The notes under the pieces: generated by a model
Seen by the model: only the letters and a program-made list of their open reading frames with translations
What the model was told of the DNA's origin: nothing
The model's database searches: none
Part shown: one piece after another, positions 36,199-45,804 of the stretch
Position numbering within the stretch: the stretch's first letter is position 1
How the letters are laid out: every line of letters starts with the position of its first letter
Source of the DNA: JBNAVJ01 sp049700455
GTDB taxonomy: Bacteria; Bacteroidota; Ignavibacteria; Tepidaquicellales; Tepidaquicellaceae
NCBI GenBank assembly: GCA_049700455.1
Contig: JBNAVJ010000009.1
Location: 28,839 to 92,838, forward strand
DNA length: 64,000 bases
Direction: 5' to 3'
Position numbers and translations under genes: made by a program

Positions 36199-37471
36199 AT
36201 TCTGAATAAAACTTTAACATTGCAATCAAAGCATTTTTACAGACAACACAAAAATTATCATAAGTTTTTGATTTCATAGTACAGTCTAACATTGGTCTAT
36301 ATACCCCTTTAGCAACGTAACCACCTCCTTCAAAGACACCAACAACATTTTTATACTCTTCACTATTTGGAGTTGGAATTGGAACATTTTTCCCTATAAG
36401 GTTTTTCCATTTAGTTTCAAAATTAACCAGTGTAGTAAGATTAGGTTCAGGAGGCTCTATTCCTGCCGGGTAATAATCACTCACAGCAACGTCTGAGGTC
36501 CAGTATTCGTCTCCAAGTCCGCCAAACCCATGACCAAACTCATGAACAAGCACATAATCAGAATATTGGTTATCACTTGTAACAACATTGTAGTAATTGA
36601 AAACCCCCCCTCCACCATACTTGCTTGTATTAACAAGAATTACAATTTGATCATAAGGTACACAACCTGCAAGATCCCTCACAGATTTTACATCAAGTGT
36701 CATTAAATACCTCTCAACATCAAAGGTGTAAAAACTTGAATTCAAAACTGTCTTCTTAAAAATATGTTCACCGGGAATATCAGTGCCACTTTCTTCTGAA
36801 GGAGCTTCTATTGACCAAATATTTATTTTATCTTTATTTTCTCTATATGGGGAACACCCAAGCAGATAATCCTTAAATCTTTCAACATCTTTTCTGAATT
36901 TTTCCATCTCATTAGCCGTATAGCCTTCAGGGAGAAAGACTATGTCAAGTTTCTTTGCGGGCTCACCAGAATAATAGACCTTGTTCGTTTGAAACGAAGG
37001 AATTTCTGGATTTATAAAATAATTGGTTGGCTTAATATCATAATCAAAGATTTTTTTAAATACCCCTGTTTTTCTATCTCTCTTTTCTATTACTATTTTA
37101 ATTTCATTCTTTGGAAATGGCATAATTACTGTTTCATAAAAACCTCGTTTAACAATCTTTGATTCATCAGTTGCCTGCCATTCCTGGAAAAGTGTTGAAT
37201 AGCCTCTTGAATATAAAAGGGATTTTGAGTTTTTGTCATATACTTTTAGATAGTAATCTCCATAATTAAACACATCAATCAGATTCACTTTTGACCCTCC
37301 CCAGTAAGGTTCAACTTTAATTTGCTGAAGATAAATATCCTCAGATTGAAAATCCCCTGCTTCAATATAATCAACTCTCAAAGTTTTTGGTTCGAAATAA
37401 TCGTCAAATCGTATTTGTGAAAAAACTTGAACAGAAATAAATAATAATGTTAAAATGATGAATTTTTTCAT
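36197..37471 (-). CDS. Exported metallopeptidase, family M64
   Basis: 424 aa. A signal peptide ends near VQVFSQ. A beta-sandwich N-terminal domain (about 25-150) precedes the catalytic domain (about 160-424). Zinc ligands lie in LVHEFGHGFGGLGDEY: H310, H314 and the metzincin-like D321, with E311 as base. M64 enzymes include the Clostridium ramosum IgA protease, but the family is mostly uncharacterised and IgA cleavage should not be assumed. It is transcribed 22 bases after the S9 peptidase and probably with it. Confidence 0.87.
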   Translation of the reverse strand: MKKFIILTLLFISVQVFSQIRFDDYFEPKTLRVDYIEAGDFQSEDIYLQQIKVEPYWGGSKVNLIDVFNYGDYYLKVYDKNSKSLLYSRGYSTLFQEWQATDESKIVKRGFYETVIMPFPKNEIKIVIEKRDRKTGVFKKIFDYDIKPTNYFINPEIPSFQTNKVYYSGEPAKKLDIVFLPEGYTANEMEKFRKDVERFKDYLLGCSPYRENKDKINIWSIEAPSEESGTDIPGEHIFKKTVLNSSFYTFDVERYLMTLDVKSVRDLAGCVPYDQIVILVNTSKYGGGGVFNYYNVVTSDNQYSDYVLVHEFGHGFGGLGDEYWTSDVAVSDYYPAGIEPPEPNLTTLVNFETKWKNLIGKNVPIPTPNSEEYKNVVGVFEGGGYVAKGVYRPMLDCTMKSKTYDNFCVVCKNALIAMLKFYSE

Positions 37472-37493
37472 AAGATATTTTTTAATTTTTAGA

Positions 37494-39578
37494 TTATTTA
37501 GTTTTCAACCACTTATCAAGCCATTCAAAAAAGACTCTCTGCCAGAGAATCCCATCTTGAGGTTTTAAGACCCAATGATTCTCCTCAGGGAAAAAGAGAA
37601 ATTCAGCAGGTATACCTCTAAGAACAGCAGCATTAAACGCCTGCATTCCTTGAGTATATGCAATTCTATAATCTTTTTCACCATGAACAATTAAAATTGG
37701 AGTATCCCAATTTTGAACAAATTTATGAGGTGAAAAAGTGTAAGATTTCTGAGCCTTTAAATTATCCTTTTCCCAGAAAGGACCTCCAAGGTCCCAATTT
37801 ACAAACCACATTTCATCTGTTTCCAAATATTGAGATTCAAGATTAAACATCCCATCGTGTGCAATAAATGCTTTAAAACGCTTATTGTGATTTCCAGCCA
37901 ACCAAAAAATAGAATACCCACCATAACTTGCCCCTATTGCCCCAAGATGTTCCCTGTCAACATAGGGCTCTTTTGAAATGTCATCTATTGCTGAGAGATA
38001 ATCTTTCATATTTTGTCCACCATAATCCCCACTAATCTGTTCAAGCCATTCCATACCAAAGGAAGGAACACCACGCCGGTTTGGTGCTATAATTATGTAA
38101 CCATTTGCTGCCATCAACTGAAAATTCCAGCGGTAACTCCAAAATTGATTCACAGTATTCTGAGGACCTCCTTCACAGAACAGTAGAGTGGGGTATTGTT
38201 TTTCCTCTGTAAAATCGGGCGGATAAATTACCCAACATAACATATTTTTATTATCAGTTGTTTTTACCCATCTTTTTTCTACTTTTCCCAATTTTATTTG
38301 TTCAAGGAAATTCTTATTGACAAAAGAAAGCTCCAAATCTTTCCCGTTTTCAGGATTGACCAGGTAAATTTCGGTTGGTTTTGACATTGATTGTTTTTCA
38401 GCAATAAGTCCTGCTTTAGATGGAAATACTGTAAGGTAATTATGTACTCCATCAGTAATTCTTATTATTTCTCCACTCTCAACATTATAGCTATAAATTT
38501 CTTCAGTCCCCTTCACACCACTAATAAAATATATAACTTTATCATCCTTGGACCACGATAGTTTTTCTGCATTCTGTTCCAGTTCTTTTGTAGCATATAT
38601 CTTTTCATTAGTAACAAAATCATAAATAAAGAGTCTTTGTTTATCGGATTCATAACCATCCCTTTCCATTGAAATCCATGCCAGCTTATCCCCTTTGTGA
38701 GAAAAAATAGGAGCCTCATCGAAACCTTTCATACCTTCGGTAAGGTTCAATGTTTGTCTGGTATCAATATCGTAAAGATAAATATCAGAATTTGTAGAAA
38801 GAGTATATTGTTTCCCTACAAGTTTTTTGCAGGTATACGCTATCTTTTTCCCATCAGGGCTCCAATTTATCTGATTAATATCTCCAAAGGGTTTTATCGG
38901 AGAATCGTAACGCTCCCCTTCCATTATATCATATTCCCCCGATATCTTTCCTTCTTGATAATTTGCAACAAAGATATGAGAGTAAGTATAATCATGCCAG
39001 GAATCCCAATGCCTGTACATTAAATCTGTTTCAAGACGAGCGTTTGCTTTCGGAAGGTCAGGATAAATATCGTGGATACTTTTATCCAGTTTCACATCCT
39101 TTATGAAAAGTATTTTTAAACCATCTGGCGAATATTTGAAATCATTTAAGCCACCTGCAATATGGCTTATCTGTTTCAAATCAGTACCATCAGGATTTAT
39201 TTCATACAACTGAGTATCATCTTTTTCAGTAATCAATACCCCTATCTTTTTACCATCAGGTCGCCAATGTGCTGAGTTTTTCTGTCTGTTAGAATTGGTT
39301 ATTCTTTGCTTCTGTCCTGTTAAAATATCAAGCACATAAAAGTCATTTTGTGATGAATTACTTTCGATGTTATAGTACCTTACTCCATAAAGTATCTTCG
39401 AACCATCAGGAGAAACTTCAACATTGTTAATCCGCCCAAAAGACCACAAGACCTCGGGGGTTATATATGGTGATGTAAGTTTCTGCTGTAGGGGAGGTTC
39501 CATTTTGTCTTTCTTCACACAGGAGAAAACAAACATTAGGGATAGTAATGAGATGCATATAGCCACTTTTGACTTCAT
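37494..39578 (-). CDS. Lipoprotein prolyl oligopeptidase-like serine peptidase, family S9
   Basis: 694 aa. A lipobox (FVFSC, Cys20) anchors it in a membrane. Residues about 45-400 form a beta-propeller with TolB/WD40-like repeats (NVEVSPDGSKILYG; INWSPDGKKIAYTCK; APIFSHKGDKLAWIS). The alpha/beta-hydrolase domain (about 425-694) has nucleophile S551 in IGASYGGYS, D636 in HGEKDYRI and H668 in EENHW. This is the DPP-IV/acylaminoacyl peptidase type, cutting short peptides. With the C69 and M64 genes it forms a cluster for peptide use outside the cytoplasm. Confidence 0.88.
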   Translation of the reverse strand: MKSKVAICISLLSLMFVFSCVKKDKMEPPLQQKLTSPYITPEVLWSFGRINNVEVSPDGSKILYGVRYYNIESNSSQNDFYVLDILTGQKQRITNSNRQKNSAHWRPDGKKIGVLITEKDDTQLYEINPDGTDLKQISHIAGGLNDFKYSPDGLKILFIKDVKLDKSIHDIYPDLPKANARLETDLMYRHWDSWHDYTYSHIFVANYQEGKISGEYDIMEGERYDSPIKPFGDINQINWSPDGKKIAYTCKKLVGKQYTLSTNSDIYLYDIDTRQTLNLTEGMKGFDEAPIFSHKGDKLAWISMERDGYESDKQRLFIYDFVTNEKIYATKELEQNAEKLSWSKDDKVIYFISGVKGTEEIYSYNVESGEIIRITDGVHNYLTVFPSKAGLIAEKQSMSKPTEIYLVNPENGKDLELSFVNKNFLEQIKLGKVEKRWVKTTDNKNMLCWVIYPPDFTEEKQYPTLLFCEGGPQNTVNQFWSYRWNFQLMAANGYIIIAPNRRGVPSFGMEWLEQISGDYGGQNMKDYLSAIDDISKEPYVDREHLGAIGASYGGYSIFWLAGNHNKRFKAFIAHDGMFNLESQYLETDEMWFVNWDLGGPFWEKDNLKAQKSYTFSPHKFVQNWDTPILIVHGEKDYRIAYTQGMQAFNAAVLRGIPAEFLFFPEENHWVLKPQDGILWQRVFFEWLDKWLKTK

Positions 39579-39671
39579 ACCTTTGTTTTTAGTGTTAATA
39601 TAACACCATTAATTTGGTATGAAAAGTCAATTAATCCTGTTCAAGAGCAATTGAAGTTGCCTTATGGAAAC

Positions 39672-39899
39672 CTAACTATGCTCAGTGGTATCCTGAGTCT
39701 TCGCCGGACAGGTTGAGATTCCAAGCAGAGTGTAAAGGGCGCAAAAGCTCATCACACTTGTTATTACAAGAACAATCGCTAAAATTAACAGGATAACCCC
39801 TAACACACCGTGGACAATCCCAGCAAAATATAAAACGGCTAAAATAATTGCTACGATAATTCTGACAATCCTGTCAGTAGTACCTACATTTTTTTTCAT
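39672..39899 (-). CDS. Small membrane protein, DUF2892 (YgaP-like)
   Basis: 75 aa. It starts MKKNVGTTDRIVRIIVA and has two hydrophobic helices (about 12-32 and 35-55) with the closing CALYTLLGISTCPA; this N-terminal motif and the late GxxTC are the DUF2892 signature, the same unit as the membrane part of the rhodanese YgaP. No rhodanese is attached. Function unknown. It is a single-gene unit facing the hybrid kinase. Confidence 0.85.
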   Translation of the reverse strand: MKKNVGTTDRIVRIIVAIILAVLYFAGIVHGVLGVILLILAIVLVITSVMSFCALYTLLGISTCPAKTQDTTEHS

Positions 39900-40047
39900 A
39901 ACTCCTAAACTTAATTGTTTATAAGATATAAATAAGCAAACATTAATTCAAGGCAAGATATAAACAGAGTGGCTTTAAAATGGGTATTATTATAGTTTAC
40001 ATTTTAATAAAAATTTGTTAAATTTCAGTATCTTAATTAAGAAACCT

Positions 40048-43000
40048 ATGAAAAACAAGAACATCTCATTTCAAACTCTTGATATTCCACTAACGGAAGT
40101 GTGGAACACCTTCATAGATCAAATGTGTATTACAGATTCGGAAGGTGTGGTAATAGACGCCAATGAAGCCTTTTGCAAAAGTTTTAGTATAGCTAAACAA
40201 AATTTACTGGGTAAACCCTTTACCATAATACTGCACCCCACTCAACAGATGAAAGTAATGGAGATTTATAGAGCCAATTTTCAAAATAAAGTTTTCCAGG
40301 GACCAATTGAAAAACTCTTTCATTTACACAATAATCAGTACTTCTACCTCGAACATGTTGCTTTCAAATTTGAATATCAGGGGGAACAATATGCACTGAA
40401 TGTATTCCACGATACTACAGACTCAAAAAAAACAAAGTTAGAATTAGAACAAAGCATAAATCACTATCGACAGTTATATCAAATGTTGAGATTAATGTGT
40501 GATAATGTCCCTGATTGGATTTTCGCAAAGGATTTGCAAAAACGCTATCTTTTTGCAAATAGAGCTATTTGCGATGAGCTTCTTAGCGCTAAAGATACAA
40601 ATGAACCAATAGGAAAAGATGATATGTTTTTTGCAAATCGTGAACGTAGCAAACATCCTGACAATCCGAACTGGCATACGTTTGGAGAAATATGTCAGAA
40701 CTCTGATGATGTAATTCTGCAAATAAAAAAACCAAAACTATTTGACGAGTTTGGATATGTTAAAGGCGAGTTTATTGAATATGAAGTTCACAAAGCCCCT
40801 TTACTGGATGAAAATAACAATATGATTGGCATTGTTGGAGCTGGTCGTAACATTACTGAATTTAAAAAGCAACAAGAAGCACTTCAAAAACTTCATCAAC
40901 AATTGGTTGAAAGTGAAAGGAATTTACAAATAGTTACTGAGACCATTCCAAGTCTTGAATTATGGTTTTCTCCTTCAAAGCATATACTCTACATTTCCCC
41001 TTCCTGCACATCCATAACTGGTTATACAACATCTGATTTTGGTAATTCTGTAACATTTTTACATAATCTTGTTGCCCCTGAACATCAGAAAGTATTTGAT
41101 GAATATTTTTCTGGTCTATTTGATGTCAACCCGCTTAACAACACAGAACCCATTTCATACTCAGAGTTAGAGTATAAAATTATTACAAAAACTAAAGAAG
41201 AAAAGTGGGTTTTACATACTTCAAGAAGGGTGTTTGGACAAAAGGGGGAGTTTTTAGGTGTACGCTCAAGTATAATAGATATTACTTCTCAAAAGAACCT
41301 TGAATTCCACCTTTACAATCAACTTAAACACTTACAACTACTTAATAAGGTTATTGATATTGTATTTTATAACACCGATAAAAAAGCAATTCTCGCTCAG
41401 CTTGCTGAAACAATAGGAATTACGTTTGAAATTGAAAGGGTTCTTTTTTACGAGGTTAATTTTGAGAAAGATAAAGTATTAGTCCTGACAGAATGCTGCT
41501 TCTTATCAAAAGCAATTGAAACTTCGGACTATCCTCTTAAAGTATTCAGAACAACAACTGAAACTATTCAAGATAGCAAAACATGGCTTGAGAGTCATTA
41601 TGATAATATTAATCCTGCTCTTGTTAAAGATAAAGCCGATGAGATATTACATAAGCAAAAAGGGATTAAAAGTCTTCTCTGGTATCCAGTATATTTCACT
41701 GAACGCGGATATTACCTCCTGATTTTCAATCAGTTTTCAGGCAAAAGAGAATGGAAAAAAGGTGAATTGGAATTACTGGAGTCAATAAGGAATTATCTTA
41801 GCCTATCATTTCAAAAGATAGAGTATCTTGAAAAAATTGAATCTGCAAAAGCAGAAACTGATAAGCATTTAGAGGAATTACAATTAATTTCTGATTTTAC
41901 AAATCTAATTTATCGTATTGATACAATTCAGGATTTATTTAAGACTACTATATCTTCAATTTTGAGGATATTAAATGCAGACCGGGCATCACTGCTTTTG
42001 TATGATGATGATGGGGTAGTTAGATTTAAAGCCTGGCATAACCTATCGGATAAATATAGATCATTGGTAGAGGGTCATACCCCCTGGGCAAGGACACAAA
42101 CAGATGCAAAACCTATTTATGTTGAAGATATTGACAATTCTGATATTGAACCTCATTTAAAATCCATTATTAAAGGTGAAGGTATTCGCTCGCTTGGATT
42201 TATACCAATAATTGGAGATAAGGAATTATATGGAAAGTTTATGATTTATTTTGATTCAGTACATAACTTTAATGAAGATGAGGATTATCTTGCAAAAGCC
42301 TTAGCTGCACAGTTTTCAATTGCATATACTAAGAATAAAAACAAAGAAGCATTGGCTGAAAGTGAAAAAAGATATAGATACTTATTCGAAATTTCCCCGG
42401 TTGGAATAATGATTCTTGATAAAGAAGGTCACATTGTTAAAGCTAATAAAACAATCTCTCAAATATTAGGTTATGATATAAAAGAACTTGAAGGACTTGA
42501 TATTAGAAATGTTGTACCCCCTGAAGATAAAGGAAGGATAGAAAGGGATATTGAAAAAATTATGAGAGATGGATTCTACGAACATCAGGTTACTAATAAA
42601 AGAAAAGATGGAAATCTGGTTTATTTAAATTTGGTTGAAACCCCAATTACCATAACATCAGGCAATGATGGGATTCTTAGCATTGCTGTGGATATAACTG
42701 AAAAGAGGTTATATGAAGAACAGATTATAAAACTATCAACAGCAGTTGAACAATCACCATTTTCCATAGTTGTTACTGACATTAATGGATATATTGAATA
42801 CGCTAATGAAGCAACATCAAAAGTTTCTCAATATGAAAAGGACGAATTAATAGGGGCTAAAACCAGCATTTTTAAATCCGGACTAACTCCTGTTGAAGTC
42901 TATAAACAAATGTGGAGCACTATAAAAGCTGGAAATGTGTGGGGAGGAGAACTCTGCAACCGTAAAAAGAATGGAGAGTACTACTGGGAGTTTATAAATA

Positions 43001-44229
43001 TTGCACCAATAGTAGATAGAGAAGGAAAGATTAAGAATTTCATAGCAATAAAAACCGATATAACATCAAGAAAAATCCTGGAAGAGACATTAATCGAAAC
43101 TAAAAACAAATTAGAGAAATCAGATCAGTTAAAAACTGTATTTTTAAATAATATATCACATGAAATCAGAACCCCTTTAAACGGGATAATTGGTTTTGCA
43201 GACTTGTTAGCCGATCCTCATCTATCGCAAGCAGAGCGTGAAGAATATGTTAAAGATTTGAAAGTTAGTGGTGAACGTTTACTTTTAACTATTCAAAGTT
43301 ATGTAGACATTGCTCAAATTGTTTCAAAAACAATGCAGCCCTTTTATAAGTTTTTTAACCCAGCAAGTATAATATATTCACTTGTTGAGAGGTTTGAAAG
43401 AATTTGTGTAAAGAAAACTCTCGAAAGAAAACTCTCAATCCCCGATAACTTAAAAAGGATAGAAATATTCAGTGACCCGGAATTAATCCAAAAGGCTTTG
43501 TTTTACCTTCTCGACAATGCAATTAAATTTACAGCCCAAGGGATCATAGAAATAGGATTAATAGAAAACAATGAAAAACTTACATTTTTCATCAGAGACA
43601 CGGGAATAGGAATTCCAAAAGAAAAACTCGATAGTATTTTTGAGCTCTTTACACAGGTAAGTGAGGGACCGGCAAAAACATACGAGGGTAGTGGAGTGGG
43701 ACTTTCTATTGTTAAAGGAATTGCAAATTTACTTAACAGTGAACTTATTGTAGAATCAGAACCTGGTAAAGGTTCAACATTTTATTTTGCGATACCGTAT
43801 GATTTTAAAAAACACATTATTCCCATTCAAGAAACAACTTACGTTTCCCGGCCAGAGCATAAAGTATTGATAGTAGAAGATGAAAGGCTTAATTACTTAT
43901 TTTTGAAAAAAGCACTTGAGAAAATTGGGGTTAATATTATCTACGCTTCCAATGGAATAGATGCCATTAAAGCTGTAAAAGAAAATCCTGATATTGCTCT
44001 TATCCTGATGGATCTCAAGATGCCAAAGATGGATGGTTACGAAGCAACCAAACAAATAAGAAGCTTTCAAGAAGATATCCCTATCATTGCCGTTTCTGCA
44101 TACGCAATGGGGGGAGATGAAAGAAAAGCAATTGAAGCAGGATGTAATGATTACATAACTAAACCTTTTGAAACGGAGATTTTGCTGAAAAAGCTTAGAG
44201 AGTATGGAATAATGGAACAAAAGAGCTAA
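40048..44229 (+). CDS. Soluble multi-PAS/GAF hybrid histidine kinase with receiver domain
   Basis: About 1393 aa from the ATG at 40048; an in-frame TTG 33 bases earlier is less likely. No membrane segment is seen, so it senses inside the cell. In order (approximate): three PAS domains (20-130, 140-275, 290-415), two GAF domains (425-595, 610-765), two more PAS domains (775-890, 895-1010), HisKA with the phosphorylated His in NNISHEIRTPLNG, HATPase_c with DNAIKFT, DTGIGIP and GSGVGLSIV, and a C-terminal receiver with VLIVEDE, LILMDLKMP and TKPF. No output regulator lies next to it. PAS and GAF ligands are not readable from sequence. A sensor kinase gene follows 179 bases later in the same direction. 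Confidence 0.9.
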   Translation: MKNKNISFQTLDIPLTEVWNTFIDQMCITDSEGVVIDANEAFCKSFSIAKQNLLGKPFTIILHPTQQMKVMEIYRANFQNKVFQGPIEKLFHLHNNQYFYLEHVAFKFEYQGEQYALNVFHDTTDSKKTKLELEQSINHYRQLYQMLRLMCDNVPDWIFAKDLQKRYLFANRAICDELLSAKDTNEPIGKDDMFFANRERSKHPDNPNWHTFGEICQNSDDVILQIKKPKLFDEFGYVKGEFIEYEVHKAPLLDENNNMIGIVGAGRNITEFKKQQEALQKLHQQLVESERNLQIVTETIPSLELWFSPSKHILYISPSCTSITGYTTSDFGNSVTFLHNLVAPEHQKVFDEYFSGLFDVNPLNNTEPISYSELEYKIITKTKEEKWVLHTSRRVFGQKGEFLGVRSSIIDITSQKNLEFHLYNQLKHLQLLNKVIDIVFYNTDKKAILAQLAETIGITFEIERVLFYEVNFEKDKVLVLTECCFLSKAIETSDYPLKVFRTTTETIQDSKTWLESHYDNINPALVKDKADEILHKQKGIKSLLWYPVYFTERGYYLLIFNQFSGKREWKKGELELLESIRNYLSLSFQKIEYLEKIESAKAETDKHLEELQLISDFTNLIYRIDTIQDLFKTTISSILRILNADRASLLLYDDDGVVRFKAWHNLSDKYRSLVEGHTPWARTQTDAKPIYVEDIDNSDIEPHLKSIIKGEGIRSLGFIPIIGDKELYGKFMIYFDSVHNFNEDEDYLAKALAAQFSIAYTKNKNKEALAESEKRYRYLFEISPVGIMILDKEGHIVKANKTISQILGYDIKELEGLDIRNVVPPEDKGRIERDIEKIMRDGFYEHQVTNKRKDGNLVYLNLVETPITITSGNDGILSIAVDITEKRLYEEQIIKLSTAVEQSPFSIVVTDINGYIEYANEATSKVSQYEKDELIGAKTSIFKSGLTPVEVYKQMWSTIKAGNVWGGELCNRKKNGEYYWEFINIAPIVDREGKIKNFIAIKTDITSRKILEETLIETKNKLEKSDQLKTVFLNNISHEIRTPLNGIIGFADLLADPHLSQAEREEYVKDLKVSGERLLLTIQSYVDIAQIVSKTMQPFYKFFNPASIIYSLVERFERICVKKTLERKLSIPDNLKRIEIFSDPELIQKALFYLLDNAIKFTAQGIIEIGLIENNEKLTFFIRDTGIGIPKEKLDSIFELFTQVSEGPAKTYEGSGVGLSIVKGIANLLNSELIVESEPGKGSTFYFAIPYDFKKHIIPIQETTYVSRPEHKVLIVEDERLNYLFLKKALEKIGVNIIYASNGIDAIKAVKENPDIALILMDLKMPKMDGYEATKQIRSFQEDIPIIAVSAYAMGGDERKAIEAGCNDYITKPFETEILLKKLREYGIMEQKS

Positions 44230-44408
44230 ATAATCCCTGATTATATTCCTTAAACCTTGACAATTATACAACAGCTTCAAATGATTATGAAGAGTTTCCG
44301 GAAAGGAACTGTATCTTTTTATTACTTATACGACCTTTTGACAGAATAGATGGTTTTTTGACTATTATTTCTAATTCCAATCTGCGACATTAGTAACAGA
44401 GGAATACT

Positions 44409-45803
44409 ATGATAAACTTAATACCCTCTTATACTTTTGACCATGCACAACTATGGAAACTTGTATCTAACAGAAATAAGTGGCTAATTCAGATACGTTT
44501 TATAGTTGTAACAATTTTCTTGATTTTCCTTTTATTTGTCGGATTAATTATCAAACTGAATCTTTCAGATGTACAGCTGCTTGGGATGATATCTATTAGT
44601 GCTTTTATATTAAGTTGTAATATAATTTTTTTACTTATTTCCAGCTCAAGCCTTATCAAGAACAGCCCTGATAAATATAATCCACTACATTTTGCTCTTA
44701 CACAAATAATTTGCGACTTATTAGCTCTTGGTTTTCTGACTTATTTTACCGGTGGCATTGAAAGCCCATTCTACATTTTTTTTATATTTCATATGATTAT
44801 TGGGAGTATGATTCTACCGGGATTTGTTTTATATACAATTGCTATCGCAACAACAATTGCACTAATTTCTCTTTCACTTTCAGAGTATCTAAAGCTAATA
44901 CCTCACAATAGTTTTGGAAATCTTCTTGAGCACCCCCTTTACAACAACTTTAATTACGTCTTAATTTCCACAATATCATTTGGTATAATGATGATTGTAA
45001 GTGCAATATTCTCCAATCGCATCGCCCGTGCCCATTATCAGGGCGAACAGGAACTCAAAAAAGCTCTTGACGAACTTCAACAAGCAGAGAAAGTTAAATT
45101 AAAATATACGATGGGGGTAGTTCATGAAATCAAAAGTCCAATCGTTGCTGCTCAGTCCTACCTTGACCTGATTCTCCAAAAGTTTCTTGGACCAATCTCC
45201 TCACAAGTAGAGGAAAAATTGAAGAGAGTTAGAAATAGAACTGAGGAAGCTTTACACATTATAAACGATATTCTTGATATATCAAGGCTTCGCTTACTCG
45301 AATCGTTTAATTTCGAGGAGTTTGATATTGGACTTAGTCTCATTGAACTTATCAACAAGAAAAAAGCACAGGCAAGAACAAGAAATATCTCACTTGAATT
45401 TTATGAACAACGAAGTTATATACAAAATGTTATGGGTGATAAAAAACTAATTGAGGTTGCACTATCAAATGTACTCGGAAACGCAATAAAATATAATATT
45501 GAAAACGGTCTGGTAGAAGTGGTTTTGAAAGATAACCAGGCAAGAGACGGTGTAATTATAGAAATTACTGATACAGGGATAGGAATTCCGCAGGATGAAA
45601 AGCAAAATATATTTAAAGAATTTTACCGGGCGTCCAACGTAAAAACCAAAGGATATGAAGGGACAGGATTAGGCTTATCTTTTGTGAGGGAAATTATCTC
45701 TCAACATAAAGGTAAAATTTCATTTCAGAGCCCTTCAAAACTCGGGAATGAAATATCACCAGGTACAACCTTCAAAATCGAATTACCTTATAGTCAACTG
45801 TAA
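44409..45803 (+). CDS. Membrane sensor histidine kinase with RegB-like heptapeptide
   Basis: 464 aa. Six hydrophobic segments lie at about 28-48, 56-78, 95-113, 119-138, 140-158 and 182-202, then a short coiled coil, HisKA with H239 in GVVHEIKSPIVAAQ, and HATPase_c with GNAIKYN, DTGIGIP and GTGLGLSFV. Between helices three and four is GGIESPF (115-121), close to the GGxxNPF loop by which RegB/PrrB kinases sense the quinone pool; the RegB redox cysteine is not in the H-box. No partner regulator is adjacent. TTGACA with a 19-base spacer to TATTAT (44338-44368) is a weak promoter candidate. Its stop lies one base from the stop of convergent mvhA. Confidence 0.88.
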   Translation: MINLIPSYTFDHAQLWKLVSNRNKWLIQIRFIVVTIFLIFLLFVGLIIKLNLSDVQLLGMISISAFILSCNIIFLLISSSSLIKNSPDKYNPLHFALTQIICDLLALGFLTYFTGGIESPFYIFFIFHMIIGSMILPGFVLYTIAIATTIALISLSLSEYLKLIPHNSFGNLLEHPLYNNFNYVLISTISFGIMMIVSAIFSNRIARAHYQGEQELKKALDELQQAEKVKLKYTMGVVHEIKSPIVAAQSYLDLILQKFLGPISSQVEEKLKRVRNRTEEALHIINDILDISRLRLLESFNFEEFDIGLSLIELINKKKAQARTRNISLEFYEQRSYIQNVMGDKKLIEVALSNVLGNAIKYNIENGLVEVVLKDNQARDGVIIEITDTGIGIPQDEKQNIFKEFYRASNVKTKGYEGTGLGLSFVREIISQHKGKISFQSPSKLGNEISPGTTFKIELPYSQL

Positions 45804-45804
45804 T

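Noticed and set aside
44281..44349. 22-codon ORF and TTTCCGGAAA palindrome between the two kinases
   Set aside because: The ORF is too short with no ribosome site or recognisable sequence; a 10-base palindrome alone is not evidence of an operator.
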